Assembly: GCF_030272615.1 (NCBI RefSeq)
Contig: NC_081408.1
Coordinates: forward strand, 68,055,546 to 68,119,545
Length of the DNA stretch: 64,000 nt
From: Cryptomeria japonica
Lineage: Eukaryota > Streptophyta > Pinopsida > Cupressales > Cupressaceae
Reading direction: 5' to 3'
How positions within the stretch are numbered: position 1 is the first letter of the stretch; every line of letters begins with the position of its first letter. Below the pieces are notes generated by a model, which searched no databases, was not told the origin of the DNA, and saw only the letters and a list, made by a program, of their open reading frames with translations. The translations under genes and the position numbers were made by a program. This document shows positions 36,199-48,727 of the stretch, one piece after another.

Positions 36199-37625
36199 TT
36201 ATAATTTTAGAATGGAAGCACAAACATGTCATGAATTCAAGATATGAATGCAAAAGTATGACAGGTGTAGTCAGGGCGCATGAATTGTTTGCACACAATG
36301 AAGATTTGTAGAGATTTGTTTGATAAATTCAACCTCTCACCCTCACACAATATCTTTTCCTTGCCGGATAAAGATAGATGAACTGCATCGAATCATATCA
36401 AAGGTTGCAATTAATAAATTTTAAATGCATATGATTGTAGAATGTGATAAGTGTAAACAAGCCATACATCACAGAGCAAATGGAGGAGAGACAATTAAAA
36501 TGATTGTCGGATATGCACCGCACTGTCTAAGTCACTTGTCAAAGCGTAAAAGTTAGAATGGTTTGCAAGCCAATAGATGTAACCACTTTGGTAGTCTTGT
36601 GTGCAGAATGAGAAGCAAAAACATCTAGTGAATTGTCCAATGAAATGCCTTAAGGAGATGTCACCTTTCCACGTGATGCAGGCACTGCAGAATTAATGCC
36701 AAATAAATCTCCTGCAACCTCCATTCTCCCCACCGGCTGGTCACATTTCATGCCATGTATGATGCTGGAAGTGAATGTATAAATAATGCATGTGAAGTGT
36801 TTGATAAAATACCTCATGAAATGCCATAAGTTGAAGGTTAAAACTAGCAAGTGAAGTATTTGACAAAATCCCTCAAAGAAACATGGTCTCGTGGTATATA
36901 TTGAAGGTGCTTTCGAAACTATCCAACATCCTCCCTGCCAACGATAAAGTGGAAGCTTAAAACTAGGAGGGAAAGATATGCATACAGTATGGCTGGCTAT
37001 TGTACACAGGTAAAAAAAGGTTTAATGAAATACTGTTAAGTGGCAGTGGTGACTAGAGCAACCAACAACAGTTTTAACAAATCATTGGTGGTCATTTTGC
37101 TGCAAATCAACAAGGAAGTCAAATCATAGTTTAATTAAAGCTATGAACACTCAACAAAACATAGAGAATAAAGGAATTGTGTAAGGCGTTGTAGTTACAG
37201 CTACTCTAGTAGATGATGTTGCAAATTGTGAAGTTCACACAAGACAAATAAACTATATGACATAATTCTCCAAAAATATGTAGTGATAGGTGTAAACCCA
37301 AATTCCATGATTGGTGAATGGCGATTTGTTAAATCATGGCTATAATCACAGCCATTCTGGTACTCATGAATGCATAATGAAATTCATAGTTTGGGTTAGT
37401 GTATAATCCGTAGAGTTCAGAGGAGGAAGGTTGCGACTACTCATATACGTGATTGCAGATAATTTTGAATCAAGGTTATAGAAATTCATCAAAGTATAGG
37501 GATGAAATTATTTATCTTGATTACATGATTGTAGTTGTTTTAGAAGATTTGAATGTCGTTCAGGACAAAGAATAGAGTATATAAGTTGTTTTGGCAAATT
37601 TGTGGATATTCATTAAAATAGAGTT
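36199..37625 (+). other. X LTR region upstream of its reading frame
   Basis: Non-coding. The 3' LTR copy matches as far as about 36584 and then skips to about 37918. A TATA-like TATATAA lies at 37578-37584, 42 bases before the first possible codon. Confidence 0.45.
37578..37584 (+). promoter_or_regulatory. Possible TATA box for the X LTR frame
   Basis: TATATAA in the context AGAGTATATAAGTTG, just upstream of the frame. Weak evidence on its own. Confidence 0.3.
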
Positions 37626-38204
37626 GTGAGGGTATTATTTTTACTTGACATAATCAAATACAAGTTCCATAGCCCCGATTATGCTCCCATTCTCAAATGT
37701 TCACTTTCAGATATTGGGGATACCAAGCTGGGAAATGTAAGTCTTGCAAACTTCTGGAAAACAATGGAAAGGGAAGATAAAACTTTGACAGCTCAGAGAT
37801 TATTAGACAGTGGATTAGATCACGCAGCAGGATATCCCACATCAATGCAATGTCTGAAATTAGTTTTGGAATGCATGAAAGCATTTAATCCAGATACAAA
37901 AGAAATTAGGATGACAAAAGGTAACGTGATCGCCAAACTTGATCCAGTTTCCATTGCTATAACTTTCAGGTTACCTTTTAGAGATCAGTTCACAGAGGTA
38001 AACAAGGAATATGCAGAAAGTTATTTTATCAATAATGAAACCCAGTGTTTGAATAACAAAGCTAGAAAGTGGTTAGCAAAACGAAGTAAAGGAAAAAAAT
38101 AGCTTCCTAAAATAATTCACAGGTCTCTGCTAATGGAAGATATCGCTAATATGGTTATTATCTTGAATTGAGTCACAGGAAATGAAGACTTAAATGACTT
38201 GGAA

Positions 38205-38209
38205 GGATG
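38205..38209. repeat. Target-site duplication of element A, left
   Basis: GGATG here and at 52393-52397, a perfect 5-bp match flanking A. Confidence 0.95.
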
Positions 38210-38867
38210 TGTAGACACTTAAAAATAATTACTTTTAGTTATTTTTAATTCCTCACATAATTAATTAATTAATTATGTTAATTCAAACTCTCCTCAATAT
38301 TAATTAAATATAATTAATATTGTCACCATAGTATGTGACTGATTTATTTAATAAATCAATCCCTTTCTTTATTCTTCTAAAAAATTAAATCCTCACAAAT
38401 CTTCCTTTTGGATAATTAATTTCAATTAATTAGTTAACCTACATGATTCCTACAAGTCATCTTCTTAATTCATCATTAACCTAATAAATTCTTCTAGAAA
38501 TTCCCTAAACTCACTTAACCTTATTCTTCTAATTTTTAATTCCCTCCACTCATTCTCTCTCCTAGTCAAATCCTCCTACAAATCCTAATCCCACCTAACA
38601 TTTCCTCTAATCCCCTCCTAATGAGTTTCTAGTGGCTAATCATCATGATTAGCCACAAAGTCAACCCCTTGTCCCTTCCATCCAACCACCAATTTTTAAT
38701 GCTCTTTTCCTAGGTGAATGTGAGATTTTCAAAATCTCACAATCCTTTAGGCATCTCCTCTCCCAAAGAATTTTTAATTCCTTCTTATTCCTCCAATCCC
38801 CATGATTATCCCTTTTTGGAGAATTTTAAATTCCTCCTCCCCATTCTTCAAGGAATGTCACATCCCT

Positions 38868-39000
38868 TGCTCCTCTCAAGGTACATTGGGAAATCTTCCC
38901 AATGCACCTTGCTCTTCTCAAGGTACCTTGGGAAGTCTTCCCAATGCACCTTTCTCTTCTCAAGGTACCTTGGGAAGTCTTCCCAATGTACCTTGAGGAG
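38868..39000 (+). repeat. 42-bp palindromic tandem repeat in A 5' LTR
   Basis: Three units (GTACC words at 38881, 38923, 38965) containing the palindrome TTGGGAAGTCTTCCCAA and the word CTTCTCAAGGTACC. The 3' LTR also has three units (51990-52110). Confidence 0.9.
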
Positions 39001-39135
39001 TGTGGAGACAAGAAATGCCTTTAAGGAATATCTCTTGGTCTCCACACCCTCTCTTAGGCCTTGTGGGAGCTCACAAACAATCCTAGCCCTTCATCTTGAA
39101 TCCATCCTAGCCATCCATTTTTTCTCTCCTCTTCT

Positions 39136-39142
39136 TATAAAT
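39136..39142 (+). promoter_or_regulatory. Probable TATA box of A 5' LTR
   Basis: TATAAAT in CTTCTTATAAATTGAGG, at the place expected for the U3/R border. The 3' LTR has lost it in a deletion of about 270 bp. Confidence 0.5.
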
Positions 39143-39510
39143 TGAGGATTCCATCCCTCCATTCTTCAACTGCAAATTCAGTAATCTTATGCTGCCCTTT
39201 TGAGCCTAGGAAATCATCTTAGCAACCTTATCATGTCCAAATCATATCTCATCTACACTTAACCATTTTATTCATATCATCCTCCTAAAATCTATTTCAT
39301 ATTGTCCACAACATTGGAGAGCCATCCACATCAAGCAAACAAGAGGAGAATATCAAGTGGAGCATCATCTAAGGGTGCCTTCACTTCATCAAGCTCCATC
39401 TGAAGGAGAAGGTATTGGTTGTGAGGTATATGCATTTCATTCTTGTTTTGAGAATTTTAAATTATGTCTTTGGATTTCATATGATTATATGTTTGATTTT
39501 CATATTTGCC

Positions 39511-41494
39511 ATCCACATCAAGCAAGCAAGAGGAGCATCATCTAAGGGCGCCTTCACTTCATCAAGCTCAAATCTGAGGGAGATGTATAAGGTTTTGTGA
39601 GGTTCCACTTCAACATGAAAACTCGTACGAGTTCTTATCTAACGTGGAATGACTCTGTTTCTTTTGTCGTATGGGCTATCAAGAAAACTTGTATGAGTTG
39701 GTATTTGTCGTACAAGCTGGTATAATAGCTCAAGGCTTGTTGAAGACTCCATTTTTCAAACTACTAATCAAGTTATTTTGTAGGTTGCCTAGCTAATTCA
39801 ACCAAATATTGTGCATTTATTTAAATTAGGAACCTAGATATTAATTAAAATGGAATGAACCATTGTCTTATGTGTCTTTAAGAAAAGCATAAAGGTAGGA
39901 GAGTATGCTCTCGTCTTACTAGACGATCAGAAATCCAGACCCTCCAACCTTTTCTTGTTTGATTACGTGTTTACCTCTAGTGGGCCTACCCTCCCAACTT
40001 GCTCTTTGAGAAAGTAAGAGGGGAATGACCCAAGTGAGTACACCCGGACCTGGGGTTCCCAACTCACTATAATAAATAGGCCATTGACTACAAAAGGGTC
40101 AATGGTTGGGGCTATATGAGAGTTCACTCTCACATTGTGTGCTTAGTAGGATCCTAGAGATCTCAATCATGCTTGCATGACTACTAAGTTCTTGGTGCTT
40201 CGTTGGGTTATAGGCCTCAATTGTGCTTGCTCAACTTTGAAGGGTAGCTCCTAACAGGAAGACTTACTAAACACCTTGTTCATAGTGGCCAAAAACCTTC
40301 TAGTCATTGGTGCTGGAGGTCGGACCTCCGAAGCCACCCATATTTTTATGGCCCTTAGTAGAGACACAAAGTTCACCATGAGGAGTTTTCATGGGAATTG
40401 ATGCTTGGCTGCCCCGAGAAGTGAGTGTCGTGGAGGGGAGCCAATGGGGTCAAGCATCTAAGTGTCCGCTCTGGGTAAGCATAGCTGGGAAACTGATTTG
40501 GATCCAATGACTATTGTCCTTGCCAACCTTAAGAATGTTGTATATGACATGAGTGTCTTTGAGATAATATGCATTTGATCATTGTGTTTGCTTTGTTTGA
40601 TACATACTTGCCAAGAGAAGACTAAAAACACGTCATTATCCTCAAACACTTTGTAAAACACTTGTTGAGACACAAACAATTGTCCAGGTCATTACCCACA
40701 CAAAGTCCAAAATTGTGTCAAAGCTCCATCCATCCCATATTTCATAAGCCTAAGAGAGAAGCTAAGAGTCTATCCTCTCCATCGACATTCAATATTTTCT
40801 GTTAAAACACCAACTATCATCCAAATCAAGGTGGTCGTGTCCCTTCATATAACTTGCCATTTGAATCATCCCTCCATTGAGTCATGCTCATGCCAAGAAT
40901 AACCTAGTCATCAAAGTTTCTTCTAAGCCATCACTATCATACCTCCTCCATCAATTATCCTCAACTTTCCTAAGGACTTAGCACATTAAATCAATCTCCC
41001 ATCGTTATCAAATCAATTATCAAAATCAAAATCCAATCATCCTCTAATCCAATTTAACCTCACATTAAGGTTACATGCCTTGTGAAGTTTCATTTAGACC
41101 TCATCATTAATCAGTTGGCACTTGTGCTTGAAGAAGAATCCTGTCCAAGTACCTTTTGCCTAATCCTTTTTGAGTTGGTCAAGACTCTTAACTCATGTCT
41201 TTACTTTTCTTAGGGTCATTAGTCAACCCTTGGTGCAAGAGAGGCTTTTTAATCATCATTCCCAGGTCTAAATTCTACCCAACTTGGTCATTACCTTGCT
41301 TGTGGTTTCATCCACCACCTAAAATCCTCATCCAAGGACTAAGGTGTCAAATCCTAATCAAATCTGGGCTCTAATCCAAGAACCCCACCAATCAACAAAA
41401 TCCCTTGTCATCAAAGACAAAATCCAAAATTCTGCAAACATCTTGTTAAGTCCTTTCATCACAAATTTCCTCCTCCAAGCATTTCTAAGGTTAT
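39511..41494 (+). other. Element A leader
   Basis: This long untranslated stretch contains the partial repeat of the LTR tail (39508-39580), a perfect 14-bp palindrome AACTCGTACGAGTT (39620-39633), and leader words shared with B (GGGGAATGACCCAAG near 40020; CCGAGAAGTGAGTG near 40414). Short frames here are not convincing. Confidence 0.5.
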
Positions 41495-44020
41495 TTGTGT
41501 ATGGTCACAATTCGATCCCAAAAGAAAAAGATGGCTAAACACCAATATGGCATGCCGAACATTAGTGTCCTATATGAAGATCCCACACAAGATCCTACAC
41601 AAGGTGGGCAACCTAGCAATCCAGATCAAAGACAAAATCCCAATATCGTTAGCCAAGATGAACTCTCTTTGGAAGTGCAAACTTTGCTACTAGATTCTTA
41701 TAACCAAGAGATGATGGAAAAGTTTATTCAACACAATCCTACTGCACTTCTAAAAACTCTCCTTGAAAATGGAGCTCAACTTCCACCTAAATTTAATAGA
41801 TCCACTCTCGCCCAACAACCACAAGGAGACCTTGCTCCCACACAAAGTGCTGCACCTATTATTCAAACTCAATCAATTGTAGCCCCATCAATCATCCAAG
41901 CTCAATCAATGCCACCCGCAATGCCTCCCATAGTGGTCTCCATCCCGCCTCCTTCCTCTCTACCATCTATACCATTATCGAATCCAATCTTATCTATTCT
42001 CTAACATGCTTCTATGCCACCCCCTTTCATTCAACCACATATTTCTATTCCACAAACTTCCCTTCCTACCAACAATGTCGCAAGTTTTATCTGGGCCGTA
42101 CTCAATCCCATCACAATAGTTTGCGGACCGCAACCAACTATCACATGAATCCTTGTGACATTGGTCCTCACATCCCAAGTTCCCACCTCCTCATCATATC
42201 AATATATTGGTGGTGGTGCACCTTCTTTGACTCATCCAATTCTTAAGGCAAATACGATTCATCATTATCAAAGTCCCCAACAAGACCTCATCAAGGAAAT
42301 TCAAGACATGAAAAATATCATCAAGGACATGAAAGGAAGGACTAACAAAAGGAAAACTTACTCATTCGAGGAGTTTTTCCCTTTTCCTTATGACCTATCT
42401 ATATCAGTTGCACCCTACCCCCTGGGATTTGAGATTGCCAAATTCACCAAGTATGAAGGCAAAGGAGAGCCCCGCGACCATGTCCGAGAATTCCACATCT
42501 TATGCCAAGAAGTCTCTTATAGTGACCTTTATCTTCGCAGACTCTTTCCCAATTGTCTCATGGGAGACACCCTGGCATGGTTCTCATCTCTACCATGAGG
42601 GTCCATTGTCTCCTTTCCAGACTTGACAGGACAATTTGTGGCCCACTATGCTTACAACATGGTTAATGATGTTTCTATGATGGACCTATGCAATACAAAA
42701 CAAAGGCTCGGAGAAACATTCGCCAATTGCCTACAAAGATGGTGACATCTTATCAAGAAATTCCAGTGGGACATGCTAGAACAACATCAAATTGAACTAT
42801 TTCAAAAGAACTTGGTACCTGAACCTTCGAGACCCTTAATATCCCAATGTATCAAATCCTTCCAAAAATTGATCGATAAGGGCCTCACCCTCGAACGTGT
42901 CTTGTTGGAGGAGGGAACCTTGAAACATTACCAGAAGTCAACACAAAGTTCTCCCTCTTATCATAATGACAAGCCAAAATTCTAGTCTAAAAAAAAAAGT
43001 GGTCAATGATGGTGTAACTGATGCAAAGCGGGTCCAAACCATGGCTGCTCCCCCAAAATTCACCACCAATAATCATCAATTCAATAATTAAAACAATCAA
43101 AATCAATCCCAAAAACCTCACAACAATGTCTCAATCTAGGGACGACCACCCCGATCGAATAACCAGACTCTGAGAGACTTCACTCCTCTGGCTGAACCTA
43201 TTGAAATGGTGTTTCAAAAACTTGTCCAAGCAAGTGTAGTGGTTTTTCCAATCACTCGCCCGTTTGACCCCAATCATCCTAAACCAAGATGGTATAATGA
43301 AAATGAGTATTGTGAATACCATCGTATCAAGGGACATGATACACGAAAGTGTATGAAGCTCAAAATCTACATACAAGATCTCATTGATAGGGGTGAGATT
43401 GATGTAGCAAACGCAAAACCTGGTAATAATAATGACAAACTTAAAATGTACCAGGAACCATTCCCGAAGAATGATAAAGGAAAAGGTTCATCATCTAACA
43501 TAATGGGTTATGACTATGCTAATCACATAACCAACTTTGATTTTTTAGTAGGTTGCATTGAACCTATAGACACTCATGTTAATGTCATAACCATCCAAGG
43601 AGTTAATCCTCCTTCTTCACAAAGCAGACCAAATCCTACTAGGATAGTCATTCAAGGCACCACGCCTTCCACCTCCCATTTCCACAATGACTGCAATGTA
43701 ACTACACGCCGAGGTAAGGTCACCATCCAAGGAGTCCCTCCCCCACCAAACCCCCCGCCCATGTCTTCCACCCACCGATATGACCTCCTTGACCAACTTG
43801 GGAAGACCCCCACACAGATCTCCATTTTGGAACTTCTCAAGACTTCCCTGATCCATAAAGAAATTTTGGAACAAGCCCTTTTTGAATCATGCCTTCCTGA
43901 TAACATCAATGACACCCAATTCCAAGTCCTCATTGGAAACCTTGCTGCCCAGCAACATCTTGTATTTACCTCCAAAGATGATCCCACAGATGAAAATCAT
44001 AACAAACCTTCACATGTCGA
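41495..44020 (+). pseudogene. Element A gag
   Basis: The frame begins MCMVTIRSQKKKMAKHQYG. A Gln/Pro-rich N-terminal region is followed by the capsid core at 42370-42900: YPLGFEIAKFTKYEGKGEP, DHVREFHILCQEV, GDTLAWFSSLP, then helices. A one-base slip between about 43000 and 43200 moves the reading to the next frame. There the zinc motif CEYHRIKGHDTRKCMKLK is followed by IYIQDLIDRGEI (43312-43400). The C-terminal part (VTIQGVNPPSSQSR, GKVTIQGVPPPPN) is Pro-rich. There are about six in-frame stops. The arrangement is typical of Tat gag. Confidence 0.88.
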
Positions 44021-45570
44021 AGCTCTTATCCACAAGCATAAGGTCAAATGTATCCTGATAGATGGTGGATCCAGCTTAATCTGTGTACATACAAATTAAT
44101 AAAACAATTGGGACTTTCTAAGGATCTGGTAGACACATCAGGAAGGATCACAATAAAGGCATATGATGATGCAGAAAGAGTTTCAAAGGGCATGATCACC
44201 TTACCTCTTCAAGTGGGCCCCATTACAATTGAAACCCCTTGCCAAGTACTAGATCTTGATCTCCCCTACAACATTCTCCTTGGGTGGCCATGGATTCATT
44301 CCTTGCAGGCTGTACCCTCCACCTATCACCAATGCATTAAATTCCCCTATAATGGAAGATAGATCACTATCAAAGGTGATCCCCAACCTTTTCAATGTTG
44401 CAAACTATTAGAGGGGAAGCATACATATCATTGTCCACTAAATAGACCCTCGCCAATGCCTCTATCTGACACATCAAATATTGCCTCCACTTCATTCCTA
44501 CCAGATAATCAAATCAAGATCTTGGACAATGGCTCTAGAGAATACAAATTGGAGGATGTCTTATTAATAGGCAACCTCCCTCTCTCTCCTAAGTCATTTG
44601 GCAAACCAAAAGAGCTCAAAAAGGACCCAAAACCAGTCATACAATGCCAAAATACCACCTTCCAGCGATGGGGCCCACTTAATGAGGAGAGCCTTGAAGT
44701 AGATGTCTCTTCTTGGTTGTACCAGGAAGAGGATGATGATGCAGCAAAAGTATCCAAAAAAATGTACCCAAAAGAATCTGCCATAGTTGAAAAAATGGGT
44801 TACAAAGGATACGGCCTAGGACCAGAGGAGAAAGGAAAAAAAGAACCCATAAATCCTATCTCCTACAAATACAATAGAGGCTTAGGGTACACACCGGTGC
44901 CTAAGATTACTATTGCTGGTGCCCCTTTTAGTGCTTCTTTGGATATTGAAAGCACCGACGAAGAGGAATTCCATGAAATGCCTTATGAATACGAGAAAGA
45001 TATCTTCTGTGACGCTTACATCAATACCATCACCCCCTTAACCCCTCCCACTTCACACGAGCTACATCTTGTCCATCCTGAACTCATTGAATGGGGCCAA
45101 CAAGACAAACCCACTTTGGATATCTGCACCGATGATAATGCTCCCATTGCTCTCCTGACGATGCAAAATCTGGAAGATTGTAATAGAATCAAGGGCATTC
45201 AACTACATGAAAAGGAATACTTTGATAATTAGGACAATGCCCTTAGCCACAAAAAAGATAATGAAAGGAAAAGACATGATTCCTTAGGTGAAAAACTCCC
45301 TGAGGAACCTTTGGATGAACAAAAAATAAAAACAAAGGGCGTATCCGAAAGTAAAAACCTGGAAAAGGCACTTGACGATGAGGGATTTGACCTCCCTACC
45401 ATTGGTTACCTTCCACAGGACAAATCAAATTTACTGATAGAAGAAACAGACAAAATTAACATGGGCACCAAAGCCATCCCACAAAATGTGCTCATTGCCA
45501 AGTCCCTCACAAAAAAAGAGAAACAAGATTTCATCAATTTCCTTACATAGGTAAAAATTAATTTTGCATG
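44021..45570 (+). pseudogene. Element A protease and G-patch region
   Basis: The retropepsin core is CILIDGGSSL (about 44050, DGG instead of DTG/DSG), then YNILLGWPWIHS (about 44265). A one-base slip near 44085 returns the reading to the gag frame. Downstream, EKMGYKGYGLGPEEKGKKEP at 44787-44850 fits a G-patch, a short glycine-rich nucleic-acid-related motif known next to the protease of some retroviruses and Tat elements. The rest is an acidic linker (DIESTDEEEFHEMPYEYE). Stops at about 44362 and 45230. Confidence 0.8.
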
Positions 45571-46930
45571 GTCCTATGCCGATATGCCAGGGTTGGCTCC
45601 TACCTTGCTGGTTCACAATCTTGCTGTCCACCCAGATGCAAAACCTATAAAACAAAAACTGCACAAAATGCACTCGCATATTGCTCTCCTGGTCAAGGCG
45701 GAACTCCAAAAGATGTTAGATGAAGAATTCATCAAACCCATAGACTATGCTGAATGGGTCTCTAACATTGTACCTGTCAGCAAACCTACTGGGGACATCC
45801 GCATCTACACAGATTTTTGAGATCTAAATAGAGCTTGTCCTAAAGATGATTTCCTGCTCCCCAATATAGACATGATTGTGGACCTTACAACAGGACATGA
45901 AATGCTATCGCTAATGGATGGGTTTTCTGGATACAACAAAATCAGCATAACAAATGAGGATCGACATAAAACCACATTCACAACACCATGGGGTACTTTC
46001 TGTTACTAGGTCATGCCTTTTGGCCTTAAAAATGTTGGAGCTACATATCAATGTGCAATGACAACAATTTTTCATGACCTCTTGCACAAAATTATGGAGG
46101 ACTACGTGGATGCTCTGCTAGGAAAATCCAAGACAAGACAAGAGCACATCCCTATTCTAAAATAAATATTTGAAAGATTGGAAAAATACAAGTTGCACCT
46201 AAATCTCAAAAAGTGTGTGTTTGGCATCACATCAAGAAAACTACTAGGATTCATTATTTCCCACAGAGACATCGAGGTTGATCCCACAAAGGTAAAATCT
46301 ATTATGGAAATGCCTCCACCAAAAACTCTTAGACAACTGTGCAGTCTCCAGGGAAAACTCCAGTCTGTCAAGCATTTCATTTCACAGCTAGCAGACAAGT
46401 GCCATCCATTTGCACACCTATTGCATAGAGACACAAAATTCAAATGGGATTGCTTATGTCAAAAGACCTTTAAGAAATTAAAAGAATATCTAGCATCACC
46501 TCCAGTTTTGATGCCACCTACTCCTGGAAGACCCCTCATTTTGTACATATGTGCTACTGCAGTGGCATTGGGGGCATTACTAGCACAAACAGATGATCAA
46601 GTGAAGGAACACACAATTTACTACATCAATCAAACACTAGTAGGATATGAACTCAATTATTCCCCCATTGAAAGAGCATGTTTGGCATTGGTGTTTAGCA
46701 CACAGAAACTCTGACACTATATGCTAAACAACAAGACAAAACTAATTGCTAAAATTGATCCACTTAAGTATATCCTGTCAAAAGCGGCTCTCATTGGTAG
46801 AACCACCAAATGGGTCATGCTCCTAAGTGAGTTTGACATCGAATAGGTGGACAGAAAGGCAATCAAGGGACAAGTCATTGCAGATCAGTTGGTGGAAGCT
46901 CCACTTCTAGGTGACCATCCCCTTCTCACA
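45571..46930 (+). pseudogene. Element A reverse transcriptase and native RNase H
   Basis: RT motifs in order: EFIKPIDYAEWVSNIVPVSK, RIYTDF, LMDGFSGYNKISI, KTTFTTPWGTF, MPFGLKNVGATYQ, and at about 46108 YVDALLG, where the second Asp of the catalytic Y-x-D-D is Ala. The RNase H region (46500-46900) reads LILYICATAVALGALLAQ; the usual first Asp of the DAS motif is missing. KYELNYSPIE-type (here GYELNYSPIERACLALVF) follows. Stops at 45820, 46007, 46163, 46712 and 46845 sit mostly at positions where relatives have Gln or Arg. Confidence 0.9.
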
Positions 46931-47380
46931 AAATTACCAAATGAGTTCATTATGACTGTTACCACATTCTCCACATGGTGATTGTACTTTGATGGCTCCT
47001 ACACCCAAAACGGATCGGGGGCAGGAATATTATTGGTTACACCTCAAGGAGATGGCATCCCCAAATCATACAAAATAGCCTTTGCATGTACCAATAACAT
47101 AGCAGAATAGGAGGCACTCATCACAGGTTTGCGTCTGGCTATCCACTAGAAAATAAAGGAGTTACAAGTTTATGGTGATTCTCAGCTCATTATAAAACAA
47201 GTCAATGATGAGTACCAGACAAAAGATGAGAAAATCCTTCCTTACCGTACCATGGTTGAAGATCTTAAGCAACATTTCACAGTAGTCACATTTAATCAAA
47301 TCCCACGAACAAACAATAGGGCTAGAGATGCAATGGCCACCATTGGCTCCCTCCTTCAAATGCCAACACACAGTTAGAAG
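46931..47380 (+). pseudogene. Element A second (plant-type) RNase H, aRNH
   Basis: It lies between native RNase H and integrase, the usual Tat order. The catalytic residues are visible: D in YFDGSYTQNGSG (46985), E in the EALITGL segment (47110), D in VYGDSQLI (47175) and D in RARDAMATIG (47325). Three in-frame stops (46979, 47108, 47149) inactivate it. Confidence 0.88.
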
Positions 47381-48727
47381 TGTGAGTTCTTGGTTGAGCA
47401 ACTATTTATACCAACATATGACCTGCCAGAGTCTAAAATGGTGTGTGTTCTCATTGGTCCTGAGTCCCCTCGGTACCAAGAAACCTTTGCTTTCCTCAAA
47501 GACAACACCATTCCCCCACATCTCATTAAAACCCAACAACAAACTTTCATTTGCCGATGTGCTTGTTACACCATCCTCAGAGACACCCTATTCAGAAGGC
47601 ATTTCGATGGTTCCCTCCTAAGGTGCTTAGATAAACAAGAGGCAGAATGCGCATTACGCGAAGTACACGAAGGTATCTGTAGGGCACACTCAAGTGGGCT
47701 CACATTGGCTAAAAAGCTTTTGAGAATAGGATACTATTGGCCTAAAATGGAGGTAGATGCATATAATTATGTGAAGAAATGCATCCCTTGCTAGCAACAT
47801 GGCGACAAAATTCATGCACCATCACAAGAATTGCAACCATTTATAACACCATGGCCCTTCTCATAGTGGGGGCTCGATCTCATTGGGAAAATACACCCTT
47901 CATCTACCAACAGACATAAATTCATTATCACCACCACCGAATACTTCACCAAGTGGGTAGAGGCTATCCCTCTTACTTTCACCACCAGCAAGAAAATATC
48001 CAAATTCATCCCGAACTACCTAATTTGCCAATATGGCATTCCAAAAGTTATCATCATAGATAATGGCAAACAATTTAAAAACCAGGATGTCAAAGAACTC
48101 TGCCAAAAATTCAACATCCAACACCGCTTCTCCACTCCATATTACCCCCAAGGCAATGGCCAAGCTGAGGCTTCTAATAAAACCCTAATAAAAATCCTCA
48201 AAAAGATAGTCAATGAAGCGGGTCGTGATTGGCACCTCCAACTCCATCCTGCATTGTGGGCCTACCACACCTCCATCCACACCCCCACAGGTGCCACCCC
48301 TTATTCCTCTATCTTTGGCTCCGAAGCCATCCTTCGCCTTGAGATTGAGATCCCCTCTCTAAGGGTATCACTGTAAGACATCCTACTAGAGGAAGAATAC
48401 AGAATTGCCCGCTTACAAGAGCTAGAATTGTTAGATGAAAGGCGCCTCAAGGCCTTGAACCATCTCTGGGTATATCAGAACTGCTTGTGGATGAGTTATC
48501 ACAAAAAAGTCAGAACCTGGGAATTCCAAGTTGGTGATCTTGTCCTCATGGAGAATCAGAAAAATCTACAAGAAAGAGAAAAGAAAGACAAGTTTGAGCC
48601 TAATTGGCTTGGATGATATGTAATCACAACAAAATATGGATCAGGAGCTTATCAATTGGCTACTCCTAAAGGCGATCCTTTGGATGATCCAATGAATATC
48701 ATGCACCTAAAAAGATTTTATGCTTAG
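47381..48727 (+). pseudogene. Element A integrase
   Basis: The zinc domain has HEGICRAH ... YNYVKKCIPC (47665-47795). The catalytic core has WGLDLIGKIHPSS (47866), IIIDNGKQFKN (48050) and [13 protein letters not shown] with the Glu (48150-48190): all three acidic residues are kept. Core end: WAYHTSIHTPTGATPYSSIF. The C-terminal domain runs KVRTWEFQVGDLVLMEN to NIMHLKRFYA, with a stop at 48725-48727. There is no chromodomain. Stops at 47795, 47864, 48374 and 48615. Confidence 0.9.

Larger units (their letters stand above)
38210..39510 (+). repeat. Element A 5' LTR
   Basis: It starts TGTAGACACTTAAAAATAAT. It has three 42-bp palindromic repeat units, a TATA-like TATAAAT at 39136-39142, and matches the 3' LTR to about 39500. 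The expected end (..CTCTTTA as in the 3' LTR) is not found here: instead a word from 39321 onward (GCCATCCACATCAAGCAA) is repeated at 39508, so the end is rearranged. I see no clear PBS after it. Confidence 0.85.
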
